A stretch of DNA of 64,000 nt from positions 682,001 through 746,000 of the forward strand of contig NZ_PIPO01000001.1 in the NCBI RefSeq assembly GCF_003986975.1, read 5' to 3'. This document shows positions 18,169 to 27,877 of this stretch, piece by piece (position 1 is the first letter of the stretch; each line of letters opens with the position of its first letter). The notes under the pieces were generated by a model. That model was not told the origin of the DNA. It did no database searches and saw nothing but the letters and a program-made list of their open reading frames with translations. The position numbers were made by a program, and so were the translations under genes. Origin of the DNA: Aliidiomarina soli (GTDB lineage Bacteria; Pseudomonadota; Gammaproteobacteria; Enterobacterales; Alteromonadaceae).

Positions 18169-19599
18169 TCATTTGTTGACCGCCGTTTTTAATCCTTTAA
18201 AGGTGCTAATAAATGTTTCTCTGGCTACTTTGTGATCAACCATAGGTTGCGGGTAGTCAGTTGAACCCTTGGCTCGCAAATAATCATGCGGGGTATGAAT
18301 ATACTTCGCAGGCACATTATTTAGTTCACTAACCCATTTACGAATATAGAGACCTTGCGGATCAACTTGTTCACTTTGTCGGGTCGGATTAAACACCCGA
18401 AAATACGGAACCGCGTCGGTCCCCGTCGACGCACTCCACTGCCAGCCACCATTATTCGCCGCAAAGCTACCGTCAACCAGATGCTGCATAAAGAAGCGCT
18501 CGCCCCAGCGCCAGTCTATATGCAGATCTTTGACCAGAAAATTTGCCACTATCATGCGGACACGATTATGCATCCAACCTTCCGTCTGCAGCTGTCGCAT
18601 GCCCGCATCCACAATCGGGTATCCGGTACGCCCTTCACACCAGCGAGCAAAATCCGCTTTATCATATCGCCAGGGGAATTCTTCAGTATACGCCTGAAAC
18701 GCCTTGCCCATACTCAACGCTGGCACGTGAAACATCAGATGCTGATAAAACTCACGCCAGGCCAGCTCACTAAGCCAGGTTTTCGCACCCTCGTCCAAGC
18801 CATAAGGAAATTCAGGGCTGAGTGCCTGCAGCGCCCGGGCGGCGGCACGCGGTGACAACACGCCCACTTCCCACAGGGGCGACAATCGCGAGGTCGCATC
18901 GTCGGCGGGTACGTCGCGTTTGCGTTGATAATCTGCCACCTGCTCTTCAATAAAACCCTGTAGCTGGCCGCCCGCATCACGCTCGGTCCGGGCCCATTGG
19001 CTGGCATCCCTTTTCTCTCCGTCGAGCTCTATAGGCGTAAAATTCAGCGCCTCGGCCTTTCCCTTATAACCGGCAAGCGTTCGCTTACTGGATTCTGCTA
19101 TGCCCAGCTCGGCCAGGCGCGCACACCATGATTTGAAAAACGGCGTAAATTTCTTGTAGTATCCGGATGTTTGCGGCTTAACCTCCAGCGGCCGCACCAG
19201 CAAGTTACTGTCAAACCAGTGGCATTGCAGGTCATGCAGTTCAAACCAGGCATCCACGGCAGCATCACGTCGGCGTTCATCCAACGCATAGTCACGATTG
19301 GCATACAACGCCGAAACCTGAACCTCGTTTGCCAGTTGCAATAACAGGCGCGGTAGTTCGCGGTAATAATCGCACTGCACTACCCGCAGTTCGATTCCCA
19401 GCTCAGCAAGTGCCTCACCGAGAAAATTCAGTTGCCGTTGGTAGAGGTCACGCTTAATCGGTGCCCATTCATGGTCGCTCCATTGAGCCTCAGTTAACGC
19501 CACCACAGCGACCACTTTGCGGTGATTTTGCATGGCTTGTAGCAAGGCGTCATTGTCGTCCAGGCGTAAATCCTGGCGGAACCAAACTAATCCAGTCAT
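18169..19599 (-). CDS. phrB: Deoxyribodipyrimidine photo-lyase / cryptochrome
   Basis: 476-residue photolyase. The N-terminal antenna domain begins GLVWFRQDLRLDDNDAL. The FAD domain contains WLSELAWREFYQHLMFH, CEGRTGYPIVDAGMRQL, GWMHNRVRMIVANFLVKDL and NNGGWQWSASTGTDAVPYFRVFNP, the signature of class I CPD photolyases. It repairs UV dimers using blue light. Second gene of the operon, three bases after the DUF523/DUF1722 gene. Photolyase is a classical target of ECF/ChrR sigma factors. Confidence 0.95.
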   Translation of the reverse strand: MTGLVWFRQDLRLDDNDALLQAMQNHRKVVAVVALTEAQWSDHEWAPIKRDLYQRQLNFLGEALAELGIELRVVQCDYYRELPRLLLQLANEVQVSALYANRDYALDERRRDAAVDAWFELHDLQCHWFDSNLLVRPLEVKPQTSGYYKKFTPFFKSWCARLAELGIAESSKRTLAGYKGKAEALNFTPIELDGEKRDASQWARTERDAGGQLQGFIEEQVADYQRKRDVPADDATSRLSPLWEVGVLSPRAAARALQALSPEFPYGLDEGAKTWLSELAWREFYQHLMFHVPALSMGKAFQAYTEEFPWRYDKADFARWCEGRTGYPIVDAGMRQLQTEGWMHNRVRMIVANFLVKDLHIDWRWGERFFMQHLVDGSFAANNGGWQWSASTGTDAVPYFRVFNPTRQSEQVDPQGLYIRKWVSELNNVPAKYIHTPHDYLRAKGSTDYPQPMVDHKVARETFISTFKGLKTAVNK

Positions 19600-19602
19600 G
19601 GC

Positions 19603-20550
19603 TTACAACCCGTAGCGTAATTTGAGGTCATCCGGGTACGGATGGAGGTAACTTTGCTCTTGCAGGTACGTATCCGGGTGCTTACGCAGATAGTGATTAA
19701 TTAAAGTCAGCGGGGCCACCAGCGGCAGCTGTCCACTATTGTAACCCAGTATCACTTCGGTCAAATCCTGTCGCTCATCGGCGTCCATCTGGTCGCTGAA
19801 AAAGCCCTGGATATGTTGTAAAACGTTGGTGTGGTTCTTCCGCGATGCGGGTTTTGACAAGGCATCCATTAAGGTCTCGATATACCAGGTAGTAAAGTCC
19901 TCATCAAAACTCCGTTGCTCCGCCAGCTTACGCCCAAGTTCGCGATACACAGGCTGGTTGTGAGCGAGCAAAGTGAATTTCTGCTGCGCATGAAAGCGTT
20001 GCAGTACCGACGCTGTTAGTGGTCGTGGTAATTGCTGCCAGGCAGAATACACATACACCCGAAGAATAAAATTCTCCCGCAGCAGCGGGTCATTCAGGCG
20101 TCCGTCTTCTTCCAAAGGCATAGCGGGAAACATCTGCTGCACACGGCGCGCGAAGATCCCCATTCCATCGCGGGTATTCTCATTACTTCCTTCTTTATAT
20201 ACCCGGACGCGTTCCATGCCACAGCTTGGCGACTTTGCGCAAAGAATATAGCCACTTAGTTGCTCAAACTGACGCTCCCGGTTGTTCGCAAAATCGGCCA
20301 GCCGCTCAGTCACCGACTCAGCCGTTTTTACAATCACCGCATCGGGGGCGTCACTGTCACCCTGCAAACGTATAGTCGGTCGCGGAACACCCAGGCCAAT
20401 GCCCACTTCTGGGCAGTAAGGAACCAGTTGAAGGTGACGTCGCAACTCGACATCACAAAAATCCGATCGTTTATGGCCACCGTCGTAACGTACCTTTTCG
20501 CCAACTAAACAGGAGCTGATGCCCACTTTGATCACTAGACTCATCCTCAT
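19603..20550 (-). CDS. DUF523-DUF1722 fusion protein (YbgA type)
   Basis: 315 residues. The DUF523 half (1-150) begins VGISSCLVGEKVRYDGGHKR and includes YCPEVGIGLGVPRPTIRL and ILCAKSPSCGMERVRVY, with conserved cysteines. The DUF1722 half (about 180-310) includes FTLLAHNQPVYRELG and LLAP-like VAPLTLINHYLRKH. Recent work on DUF523/YbgA proteins links them to tRNA thiouridine handling; the older literature links them to photolyase loci only by neighbourhood. First gene of the ten-gene operon, directly behind the ECF-type promoter at 20573-20597. Confidence 0.88.
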   Translation of the reverse strand: MRMSLVIKVGISSCLVGEKVRYDGGHKRSDFCDVELRRHLQLVPYCPEVGIGLGVPRPTIRLQGDSDAPDAVIVKTAESVTERLADFANNRERQFEQLSGYILCAKSPSCGMERVRVYKEGSNENTRDGMGIFARRVQQMFPAMPLEEDGRLNDPLLRENFILRVYVYSAWQQLPRPLTASVLQRFHAQQKFTLLAHNQPVYRELGRKLAEQRSFDEDFTTWYIETLMDALSKPASRKNHTNVLQHIQGFFSDQMDADERQDLTEVILGYNSGQLPLVAPLTLINHYLRKHPDTYLQEQSYLHPYPDDLKLRYGL

Positions 20551-20572
20551 TATTCTATGATTGTTCGAAAAA

Positions 20573-20597
20573 TACGTGTGTTTTAATTAAATGGATC
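20573..20597 (-). promoter_or_regulatory. ECF (RpoE/ChrR-type) promoter for the photolyase operon
   Basis: On the minus strand GATCC (20597-20593) is followed by 16 bases and CGTA (20576-20573), 23 bases before the ATG at 20550. This is the TGATCC/CGTA-type consensus of ECF11-like sigma factors and mirrors the divergent site at 20611. Confidence 0.72.
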
Positions 20598-20610
20598 GCG
20601 CTTTATTTGA

Positions 20611-20635
20611 GATCCATCTTTAAACTTGGTGCGTA
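20611..20635 (+). promoter_or_regulatory. ECF (RpoE/ChrR-type) promoter for the LON-domain gene
   Basis: GATCC at 20611-20615, 16 bases, CGTA at 20632-20635, about 40 bases before the ATG at 20675. Same spacing and boxes as the divergent minus-strand site. Confidence 0.72.
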
Positions 20636-20674
20636 AAATATGGTCATCAGGTTCATAAACGTTAGAAGTATACT

Positions 20675-21259
20675 ATGACACCATTTAAGCCAACATCGAT
20701 AGCTCTGTTTCCACTGACGTCGCACGTGCTTCCCGGTGGCAGATTACAATTACGAATTTTCGAGCAGCGTTACATTCGAATGATAAAAGAGGCCCTGTCC
20801 GAACAGAAAGGGTTCGGCGTCTGCATGCTTAATCCAAAAGGCCGCAGTGACAACAATTCACACATACTGCCAATTGGTACTCTGGTCAATATCATCGACT
20901 TTGAATCACTGCCCGACGGCATGTTGGGGATCACCGTGGCTGGCGAGCAACTGTTCGAAGTCGGACACATCGACACCGCCAAAGATGGTTTGCGCACCGC
21001 CGATGTCACGCTGCGCGAAGAATGGCAGGCAACAGAATTAAGCGATGAGGACATTCTGTTACGTCAGCGCTTACAGGAAGTATTTGAAGCCTACCCTGAG
21101 CTGGCAGAGCTTTACCCGGAAAAAAAGCTCGACGATGAACCCTGGATATGTCAACGTTGGCTGGAGATTCTTCCATTGGAGCCGCAAAAGAAACAGGAAC
21201 TTTTAGCGAGCCACAATACCCAACCTGTGAAAGAATTCATTCGTTCGCTGGTAGAGTGA
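20675..21259 (+). CDS. LON N-terminal substrate-binding domain protein
   Basis: 194 residues corresponding to the Lon protease N-terminal (PUA-like) domain without ATPase or protease parts: IALFPLTSHVLPGGRLQLRIFEQRYIRMI, then GVCMLNP and GTLVNIIDFESLPDGMLGITVAGEQLF. Stand-alone LON domains probably act as substrate adaptors, unproven. It lies upstream of the sigma gene and shares the ECF-type promoter pattern, so it belongs to the same regulon. Confidence 0.88.
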   Translation: MTPFKPTSIALFPLTSHVLPGGRLQLRIFEQRYIRMIKEALSEQKGFGVCMLNPKGRSDNNSHILPIGTLVNIIDFESLPDGMLGITVAGEQLFEVGHIDTAKDGLRTADVTLREEWQATELSDEDILLRQRLQEVFEAYPELAELYPEKKLDDEPWICQRWLEILPLEPQKKQELLASHNTQPVKEFIRSLVE

Positions 21260-21283
21260 TCTGTTTACATCTATACGCACGTA
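21257..21283 (+). promoter_or_regulatory. Putative autoregulatory ECF promoter of the sigma gene
   Basis: TGATCT (21257-21262), 17 bases, CGTAAT (from 21280), overlapping the stop of the LON gene and about 60 bases before the sigma start. One mismatch to the TGATCC box and one extra spacer base relative to the other two sites. Confidence 0.5.
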
Positions 21284-21344
21284 ATGGTTAGTAATAACTA
21301 GTGGCATTAAACTCCTTAGTGAGTAGCGAACAGGCTGAAACGAT

Positions 21345-21959
21345 ATGCAGTTACAACCAAACAGAGATGCGCCCCGTACCGTTATGAAAACGACCAAGCC
21401 GGACGAAGCAGAGCACCTGACAAGGTTGCTGGCGACAGTAGCCGGTGATCGGTGTCGTCGTTCCTTTAGTGAACTATTTCGCCATTTTGCGCCTAAATTA
21501 CTTGCCTATGGCTCACGCCAGTTTGGCAACGAACAAATTGCTGCCGATCTGGTTCAGGAAACGATGACCAATGTCTGGCATAAAGCGCACTTATTCAACG
21601 CCGACAAAGGCGCCCCTGCTACCTGGATTTTTACCATAGCGCGTAACATTCGCTTCGACATCCTGCGTAAGAACAAACATCGCCGCGACGAAATCAGTGC
21701 CGACGAGTTATGGCCAGTATTGGCAGAAACCTCGGACTCGCTGGGTGACGACTATGCCCTCGACCATGGTATTTTGATGCAGGAAATTAGCGGCTACTAC
21801 GCCAAGCTGCCTGATGCGCAACGCGTTGTCATCGAAAAGATTTATGTGGAAGGCAAGTCACAACAGGAAGTGTCCGATTCACTTGGAATTCCTCTGGGTA
21901 CCGTTAAATCACGGACTCGACTCGCATTACGTAAACTAAAAGAGTTGATTACCGAATGA
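21345..21959 (+). CDS. ECF RNA polymerase sigma factor (ChrR-associated, ECF11-like)
   Basis: 204-residue sigma-70 family factor. Region 2 is at about 45-115 (FSELFRHFAPKLLAYGSRQFGNEQIAADLVQETMTNVWHKA...WIFTIARNIRFDILRKNKH). Region 4 is at about 140-200 (LPDAQRVVIEKIYVEGKSQQEVSDSLGIPLGTVKSRTRLALRKLKEL). It overlaps the downstream anti-sigma gene by 4 bases. Its cognate inhibitor is a zinc ChrR, so it should respond to singlet oxygen or related oxidants and drive the photolyase/cfa operon. A second ATG 13 codons in (MKTTKPDE) could be the true start. Confidence 0.93.
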   Translation: MQLQPNRDAPRTVMKTTKPDEAEHLTRLLATVAGDRCRRSFSELFRHFAPKLLAYGSRQFGNEQIAADLVQETMTNVWHKAHLFNADKGAPATWIFTIARNIRFDILRKNKHRRDEISADELWPVLAETSDSLGDDYALDHGILMQEISGYYAKLPDAQRVVIEKIYVEGKSQQEVSDSLGIPLGTVKSRTRLALRKLKELITE

Positions 21960-22630
21960 TTAAATCACACCCAGCCCAAAATTTATTGCGCAACTACGTA
22001 GCCGGTGACCTTAACTCCGCGTCGGCCCTGGTTGTTGCGACCCATGTTGATATGTGTCCACATTGTCAGCGCCATTGTCGTGCTATCGAGGCTGAACTGA
22101 GCGCAGAAGTGTTTCAGAACTCTGCCCAACTTGGTGACAGTGATATGCAGCTGATGTTGGATGCAATATTCAGTTCCGAGAGCGCTACTGAGCAGCGCCC
22201 CCTCACCGCTGAAACCAACCATGATGGTATGATTTCACTGGAAGGTAAGCGCTTTAAACTGCCCCGCTCGCTGGCTCGTCAACAAGCCCGTATTGGCCCA
22301 TGGAATAAGATGATCGGCAATATGTGGCGGGCATCGCTTTCTCTGGGTACTGAAGAAGTCGCTAACCTTATCTACATGGGTCAGCATTGCAGCGTACCTG
22401 AGCATACCCACCGTGGTAGCGAACTGCAGGTAGTCATTAATGGGACTTTTTCTGACGAGTACGGTCAATATTCAGATGGCGATTTACTGCTACTCGACGG
22501 CACCCATAAGCATACACCGCATACCAACGACGAAGATTGCCTGATTTTAGCGGTAATGGATGCTCCACTCCATTTCACCTCAGGTATTAGCCGCTTGTTG
22601 AACCCATTCAGCAACTTGTTTTTTCGCTAA
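21956..22630 (+). CDS. chrR: ChrR-type zinc anti-sigma factor with C-terminal cupin
   Basis: 224 residues in two domains. The N-terminal anti-sigma domain carries the zinc site His5, His30, Cys34, Cys37 (THVDMCPHC), the same pattern as Rhodobacter ChrR. The C-terminal cupin (about 120-215) has an HTHRGSELQVVINGTFSDE metal-type motif followed by DGDLLLLDGTHKHTPHT. In the known system the cupin senses singlet oxygen and the N-domain releases the sigma factor. The ATGA overlap with the sigma gene couples their synthesis. Confidence 0.94.
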   Translation: MIKSHPAQNLLRNYVAGDLNSASALVVATHVDMCPHCQRHCRAIEAELSAEVFQNSAQLGDSDMQLMLDAIFSSESATEQRPLTAETNHDGMISLEGKRFKLPRSLARQQARIGPWNKMIGNMWRASLSLGTEEVANLIYMGQHCSVPEHTHRGSELQVVINGTFSDEYGQYSDGDLLLLDGTHKHTPHTNDEDCLILAVMDAPLHFTSGISRLLNPFSNLFFR

Positions 22631-22662
22631 TACATAGCGCTGAGCACGCTCGGTAGAGTCAC

Positions 22663-22694
22663 AAAAAAGCACGCCAATTATGGCGTGCTTTTTT
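22663..22694. terminator. Bidirectional terminator between chrR and ihfA
   Basis: AAAAAAGCACGCCA-ATTA-TGGCGTGCTTTTTT, a 14-base perfect stem with A/T runs on both sides. Confidence 0.93.
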
Positions 22695-22719
22695 CGTTTC
22701 AGACAGTCTCGGACTTGTC

Positions 22720-23010
22720 TCAGATCTTCGCGTCTTCGACCCGGACTTTTAGCTTTTGACCGGGCCTGAAGGTAACAACACGACGGGCTGAAATTGGAAT
22801 GTCTTCACCAGTTTTTGGATTTCGCCCCGGTCGCTCCGCTTTATCACGTAGCTCAAAGTTACCAAAACCTGATAACTTAACCTGCTCTCCGCTTTCCAGT
22901 GCAGCCCGAACCTCTTCAAAAAACAGTTCCACCATGTCCTTGGCGTCTTTTTTGCTCAGTCCAACCTTTTCAGACAGGTGTTCTGCAATTTCAGCCTTCG
23001 TCAGTGCCAT
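22720..23010 (-). CDS. ihfA: Integration host factor subunit alpha
   Basis: 96-residue DNA-bending protein, near identical in pattern to E. coli Ihf[13 protein letters not shown]...[18 protein letters not shown] and the DNA-binding arm [27 protein letters not shown] prefer the ATG at 23010 over 23019: AAGGGA lies 8 bases before 23010 but touches the upstream codon. It begins one base after the pheT stop, the standard pheST-ihfA operon. Confidence 0.96.
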   Translation of the reverse strand: MALTKAEIAEHLSEKVGLSKKDAKDMVELFFEEVRAALESGEQVKLSGFGNFELRDKAERPGRNPKTGEDIPISARRVVTFRPGQKLKVRVEDAKI

Positions 23011-23011
23011 A

Positions 23012-25402
23012 TTAGCCATCCCTTAGTACCGCGTCGAATTCGTTTTTCAGCAATTCGACAACGCCATTAACAAACTCGTTCACTTCGTTTTCTTCAAGGG
23101 TTCGTTCAACATCCTGCAAAACCATGGAAATCGCCAGGCTCTTTTTACCTGCAGGCGTATTCTCACCCTGATAAACGTCAAATAAGTTTAGGTCAACTAA
23201 ACGACTTTCGCCAAATTTCTCAATAACAACAAGGATTTCCCCTGCTGCAACCTGCTCATCAACGAGTAAAGCCAGGTCGCGGCGAATCGATGGATAGCGT
23301 GAAATCTTGCTTGCTTTGGGCAATGTCCGTTGCAGAATTGCGTCCAGTTGCAATTCAAAGGCAAACACGCGGCCTTTTAAACCAAAGGTTTTGCTGAACT
23401 GCGGATGAACTGCTCCGACATAACCCACTAAACGCTCACCTAAGTAAATAGCGGCGCTCTGCCCTGGGTGCAACGCACTGTGTTGACTGGCGACAAAGCG
23501 GAAATCAGCGGCATGCGCTGTCAGCCGCAACAGGTTCTCAACATGGCCTTTGATATCATAGAAGTCAACCGCCTGCTCACCATCGGCCCAATGCTCGCCT
23601 TGCACGCTACCGGCAATCACACCAGCAATCATCGACTGCTGACGGACACCGTTTTCAGCTGTTGTGTCAGGGACAAAACTGAGTCCCGACTCAAACATGC
23701 GCACACTGGCCTGCTGTCGCTTCTGGTTATAGCCGACTGCACTTAATAAGCCCGGCCATAAGCTCAACCGCATCGATGACATCTCCACCGAAATCGGATG
23801 AGGCAAGGTCAGTGTGGCCTGTTCAGGGAATAATGCCGCCTGATGTTTCGGGTCAACAAAGCTATAGGTGATAGCTTCCTGGTAACCCAACGCCTGCAAA
23901 CTACGCTGGGCGTCACGCAAACTTAGTTCAGCCTCGTTACGACGGGACATTTTCAGCGCGGCTTTAGGTGCCACCGACGGAATGTTGTTGTAGCCATACA
24001 CCCGCGCTACTTCTTCAATCAAATCTTCCTCAATCGCGATATCAAAGCGATAGGTCGGCACTTCAACCTGCCAGCCAGCCTCATTTGCTGTCACTTTAAA
24101 ACCAAGCCGTTGCATGATTTCGGTGACCTGAGTATCCGCAACCGAAATACCTAGCACCGCGGCCAAACGCTCGCGGCGCAATGACACCTCAGCAGCCTTG
24201 GGCAGATGTTCGGCTGAAACGGCTTCGACAACAGGGCCAGCCTGACCACCGCAGATCTCGAGCAACAGCTCAGTCGCGCGCTCCATGGCAGTACGCTGTA
24301 ATTCCGGGTCAACGCCACGTTCATAGCGATGCGAGGCATCGGTATGTAAACCAAAGCGGCGCGCACGGCCCATAATCGCAGTCGGTGCAAAGAAGGCACT
24401 TTCAAGGAATATATCGCTGGACGCTGCAGTCACACCGCTTTGTTCACCACCGAAAATACCCGCCATCGCCAGTGCTTTTTTCTCATCGGCGATCACCAGT
24501 ACGTCGTCCTGTAAACTAACTGTTTGCCCATCCAGCAACGTCAGCGACTCATCCGTGTTCGCCATGCGTACCTGAATATCACCCTCTAACGTCGCTAAAT
24601 CAAACGCGTGCATCGGGTGGCCAAGCTCCAGTAAGACATAGTTGGTAATATCGACCACGGCATCAATTGAGCGCACACCACTGCGGCGCAAACGCTCTTT
24701 CATCCACAACGGTGTTGGCTTGGTCACGTCAATACCACGCACCACACGGCCAAGATAGCGCGGGCAGGCTTGCGGTGCCTGCAAGGTGATCTGTAGCGTG
24801 TCGTCAATGGTCGGGGCGACCGGGCTGACTGCCAGCTCCTGCACGTCGAGGTTATTTAGCACCCCTACTTCACGGGCAATGCCTTTGATACCAAGGCAAT
24901 CGGCACGGTTTGGGGTTAAATCGACATCCAGCATGGAATCATCAAGACCAAGCCACTGACGATAGTCTTCGCCCACAGGCGCATCAGCCGGTAGCTCAAT
25001 GATACCCGCATGCTCGTCATCAAGACCGAGTTCTTTACTGGAGCAAAGCATGCCGTGTGACGGCGCGCCGCGCAGTTTGGCTTTCTTGATCTTAAAATCA
25101 CCGGGCAGTGTCGCACCCACGGTGGCCACGACCACTTTCAAACCCTGACGGCAGTTCGGCGCACCGCAGACAATATCAAGCAGCTCGTCGCCACCGACGT
25201 TTACTTTGGTCACCTGCAACTTGTCGGCATCCGGGTGTGGACCACATTCAACAACCTCGCCCACCACGACCTGATCAAAGGCGGCGGCAACCGGTTCCAC
25301 GGCGTCTACTTCCAGACCGGCCATACTAAGCTGCTCAGCCAGCTGGTTACTGGTTAAATCCGGGCTGACCCATTCACGTAGCCATTGTTCACTGAATTTC
25401 AT
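23012..25402 (-). CDS. pheT: Phenylalanyl-tRNA synthetase beta subunit
   Basis: 796 residues, typical bacterial length. The N-terminal EMAP/OB tRNA-binding part ([25 protein letters not shown]) is followed by B3/B4 editing domain, B5 domain, a catalytic-like core and the C-terminal ferredoxin-fold anticodon-binding domain ([26 protein letters not shown]). Works as alpha2-beta2 with PheS to charge tRNA-Phe. Thirteen bases separate it from pheS. Confidence 0.97.
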   Translation of the reverse strand: MKFSEQWLREWVSPDLTSNQLAEQLSMAGLEVDAVEPVAAAFDQVVVGEVVECGPHPDADKLQVTKVNVGGDELLDIVCGAPNCRQGLKVVVATVGATLPGDFKIKKAKLRGAPSHGMLCSSKELGLDDEHAGIIELPADAPVGEDYRQWLGLDDSMLDVDLTPNRADCLGIKGIAREVGVLNNLDVQELAVSPVAPTIDDTLQITLQAPQACPRYLGRVVRGIDVTKPTPLWMKERLRRSGVRSIDAVVDITNYVLLELGHPMHAFDLATLEGDIQVRMANTDESLTLLDGQTVSLQDDVLVIADEKKALAMAGIFGGEQSGVTAASSDIFLESAFFAPTAIMGRARRFGLHTDASHRYERGVDPELQRTAMERATELLLEICGGQAGPVVEAVSAEHLPKAAEVSLRRERLAAVLGISVADTQVTEIMQRLGFKVTANEAGWQVEVPTYRFDIAIEEDLIEEVARVYGYNNIPSVAPKAALKMSRRNEAELSLRDAQRSLQALGYQEAITYSFVDPKHQAALFPEQATLTLPHPISVEMSSMRLSLWPGLLSAVGYNQKRQQASVRMFESGLSFVPDTTAENGVRQQSMIAGVIAGSVQGEHWADGEQAVDFYDIKGHVENLLRLTAHAADFRFVASQHSALHPGQSAAIYLGERLVGYVGAVHPQFSKTFGLKGRVFAFELQLDAILQRTLPKASKISRYPSIRRDLALLVDEQVAAGEILVVIEKFGESRLVDLNLFDVYQGENTPAGKKSLAISMVLQDVERTLEENEVNEFVNGVVELLKNEFDAVLRDG

Positions 25403-25414
25403 TGGCTCTGGTCC

Positions 25415-26504
<1,090 letters not shown>

Positions 26505-26575
26505 GATACCTGAATGTCAGTACGAAATGCAGGTGTAAATGGGCATGCTTGTGAAAATTGTCAGCAAACAGGCAC

Positions 26576-26600
26576 AAAAAAGGGAGCCACTGGCTCCCTT
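26576..26600 (-). terminator. Terminator after rplT
   Basis: GGGAGCC-ACT-GGCTCCC hairpin followed on the minus strand by a run of T. It separates the ribosomal part of the operon from pheST, which therefore likely has its own promoter in 26505-26575. Confidence 0.88.
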
Positions 26601-26634
26601 TCTCTATTCTTACTTACTCGCGAGAGTGACTAGC

Positions 26635-26991
26635 TTACGCCAGACCTTCTTTTGCTTTCTCAACCAGAGCGGCAAAGCCTTTCTGATCGTGAACCGCGAT
26701 GTCAGCCAGAATCTTGCGATCGATCTCAACAGAAGCTTTCTTCAGACCGTTGATAAAACGGCTGTAAGACAAACCACTTTGACGCGCCGCAGCGTTGATA
26801 CGAACGATCCACAGTTGACGGAACGTACGTTTCTTCACACGACGGTCACGGTATGCGTATTGACCTGCTTTCGTGACAGCCTGTTTCGCTACACGGAAAA
26901 CACGACTACGTGCACCATAATAACCTTTCGCTTGCTTCAGTATTTTCTTGTGACGCGCACGCGCGACCACACCACGTTTTACTCGTGCCAT
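26635..26991 (-). CDS. rplT: 50S ribosomal protein L20
   Basis: 118 residues, starting [39 protein letters not shown], the canonical L20 sequence. It binds 23S rRNA early in assembly, and in E. coli represses the infC-rpmI-rplT operon translationally. Twenty-five bases follow rpmI. Confidence 0.98.
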   Translation of the reverse strand: MARVKRGVVARARHKKILKQAKGYYGARSRVFRVAKQAVTKAGQYAYRDRRVKKRTFRQLWIVRINAAARQSGLSYSRFINGLKKASVEIDRKILADIAVHDQKGFAALVEKAKEGLA

Positions 26992-27016
26992 GCTTTATCT
27001 CTCCTCTTTCGTACGC

Positions 27017-27214
27017 TTACGCGTACGGCAACATACGATCAACTAGGGCTTTATCATTCTGGTGTACCATCGACTTGGCACGCAGATGACGCTTACGCTT
27101 AGAGCTCTTTTTGGTCAGGATGTGACGCAGGTGAGACTGCTTGCACTTGTAACCGCCTGAAGCAGTTTTCTTAAAGCGCTTAGTTGCACTTTTTACCGAT
27201 TTCATTTTAGGCAT
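27017..27214 (-). CDS. rpmI: 50S ribosomal protein L35
   Basis: 65 residues, [37 protein letters not shown], canonical L35. It sits between infC and rplT as in nearly all Gammaproteobacteria. Confidence 0.98.
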   Translation of the reverse strand: MPKMKSVKSATKRFKKTASGGYKCKQSHLRHILTKKSSKRKRHLRAKSMVHQNDKALVDRMLPYA

Positions 27215-27316
27215 TGCTAAAACTCCGCATTGTAATCCCCATTAACGGGGTAACAGTTAAATGTGTGACAGGGTGAAACGCAGCTGTAAACAGCTGCGCT
27301 TACTTGAAGACCTCAA

Positions 27317-27856
27317 TCACTTCTTGTTAGGTGCCAGCACCATAATCATCTGGCGACCTTCGGCCCGGCGAGGGAAGAACTCGCACAAAGCAATGTCTTC
27401 GAGGTCTTTTTTGACCCGTTCCAACAGCTCAGTACCCAGTTCCTGATGTGCCATTTCCCGGCCACGGAAACGTATAGTGACTTTAGTTTTGTCACCACCC
27501 TCAAGAAAGCGACGCAGGTTGCGCAGTTTTACCTGGTAATCGCCTTCATCAGTTCCAGGCCGGAATTTAACTTCCTTAACCTGGATCTGTTTTTGCTTTT
27601 TCTTCGCTTCCTTTTGTTCCTTACTTTTTTCGTAAAGGAACTTACCGTAATCCATTACTCGACACACTGGCGGCTCTGCATTAGGACTGATCTCGACGAG
27701 GTCTACCCCCGCTTCTGCTGCAGCGTCTAGTGCTTCATTCAAACTTACGATGCCAGCCTGCTCGCCTTCCAGATCGATTAAACGGATCTCAGCAGCAGTG
27801 ATGTCATCATTAATTCGGGTTTTATCGACCTTTTGGCCTCTTTTTCCGCCTTTAAT
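27317..27856 (-). CDS. infC: Translation initiation factor IF-3 (ATT start)
   Basis: 179 residues: [39 protein letters not shown], then [29 protein letters not shown] and a C-domain ending [18 protein letters not shown] start it at ATT (27856): TTTGGAGG lies 7 bases before it, the E. coli gene also begins ATT-AAA-GGC, and this rare start underlies IF-3 autoregulation by initiation-codon discrimination. A TTG five codons upstream is part of the ribosome-binding site and is not a good start. Confidence 0.95.
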   Translation of the reverse strand: MKGGKRGQKVDKTRINDDITAAEIRLIDLEGEQAGIVSLNEALDAAAEAGVDLVEISPNAEPPVCRVMDYGKFLYEKSKEQKEAKKKQKQIQVKEVKFRPGTDEGDYQVKLRNLRRFLEGGDKTKVTIRFRGREMAHQELGTELLERVKKDLEDIALCEFFPRRAEGRQMIMVLAPNKK

Positions 27857-27877
27857 TGTGTATTCCTCCAAACAGAA

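Noticed and set aside
26539-27102. Plus-strand 187-codon frame
   Set aside because: Antisense to rplT and the rpmI gap; ribosomal genes on the other strand are unambiguous.
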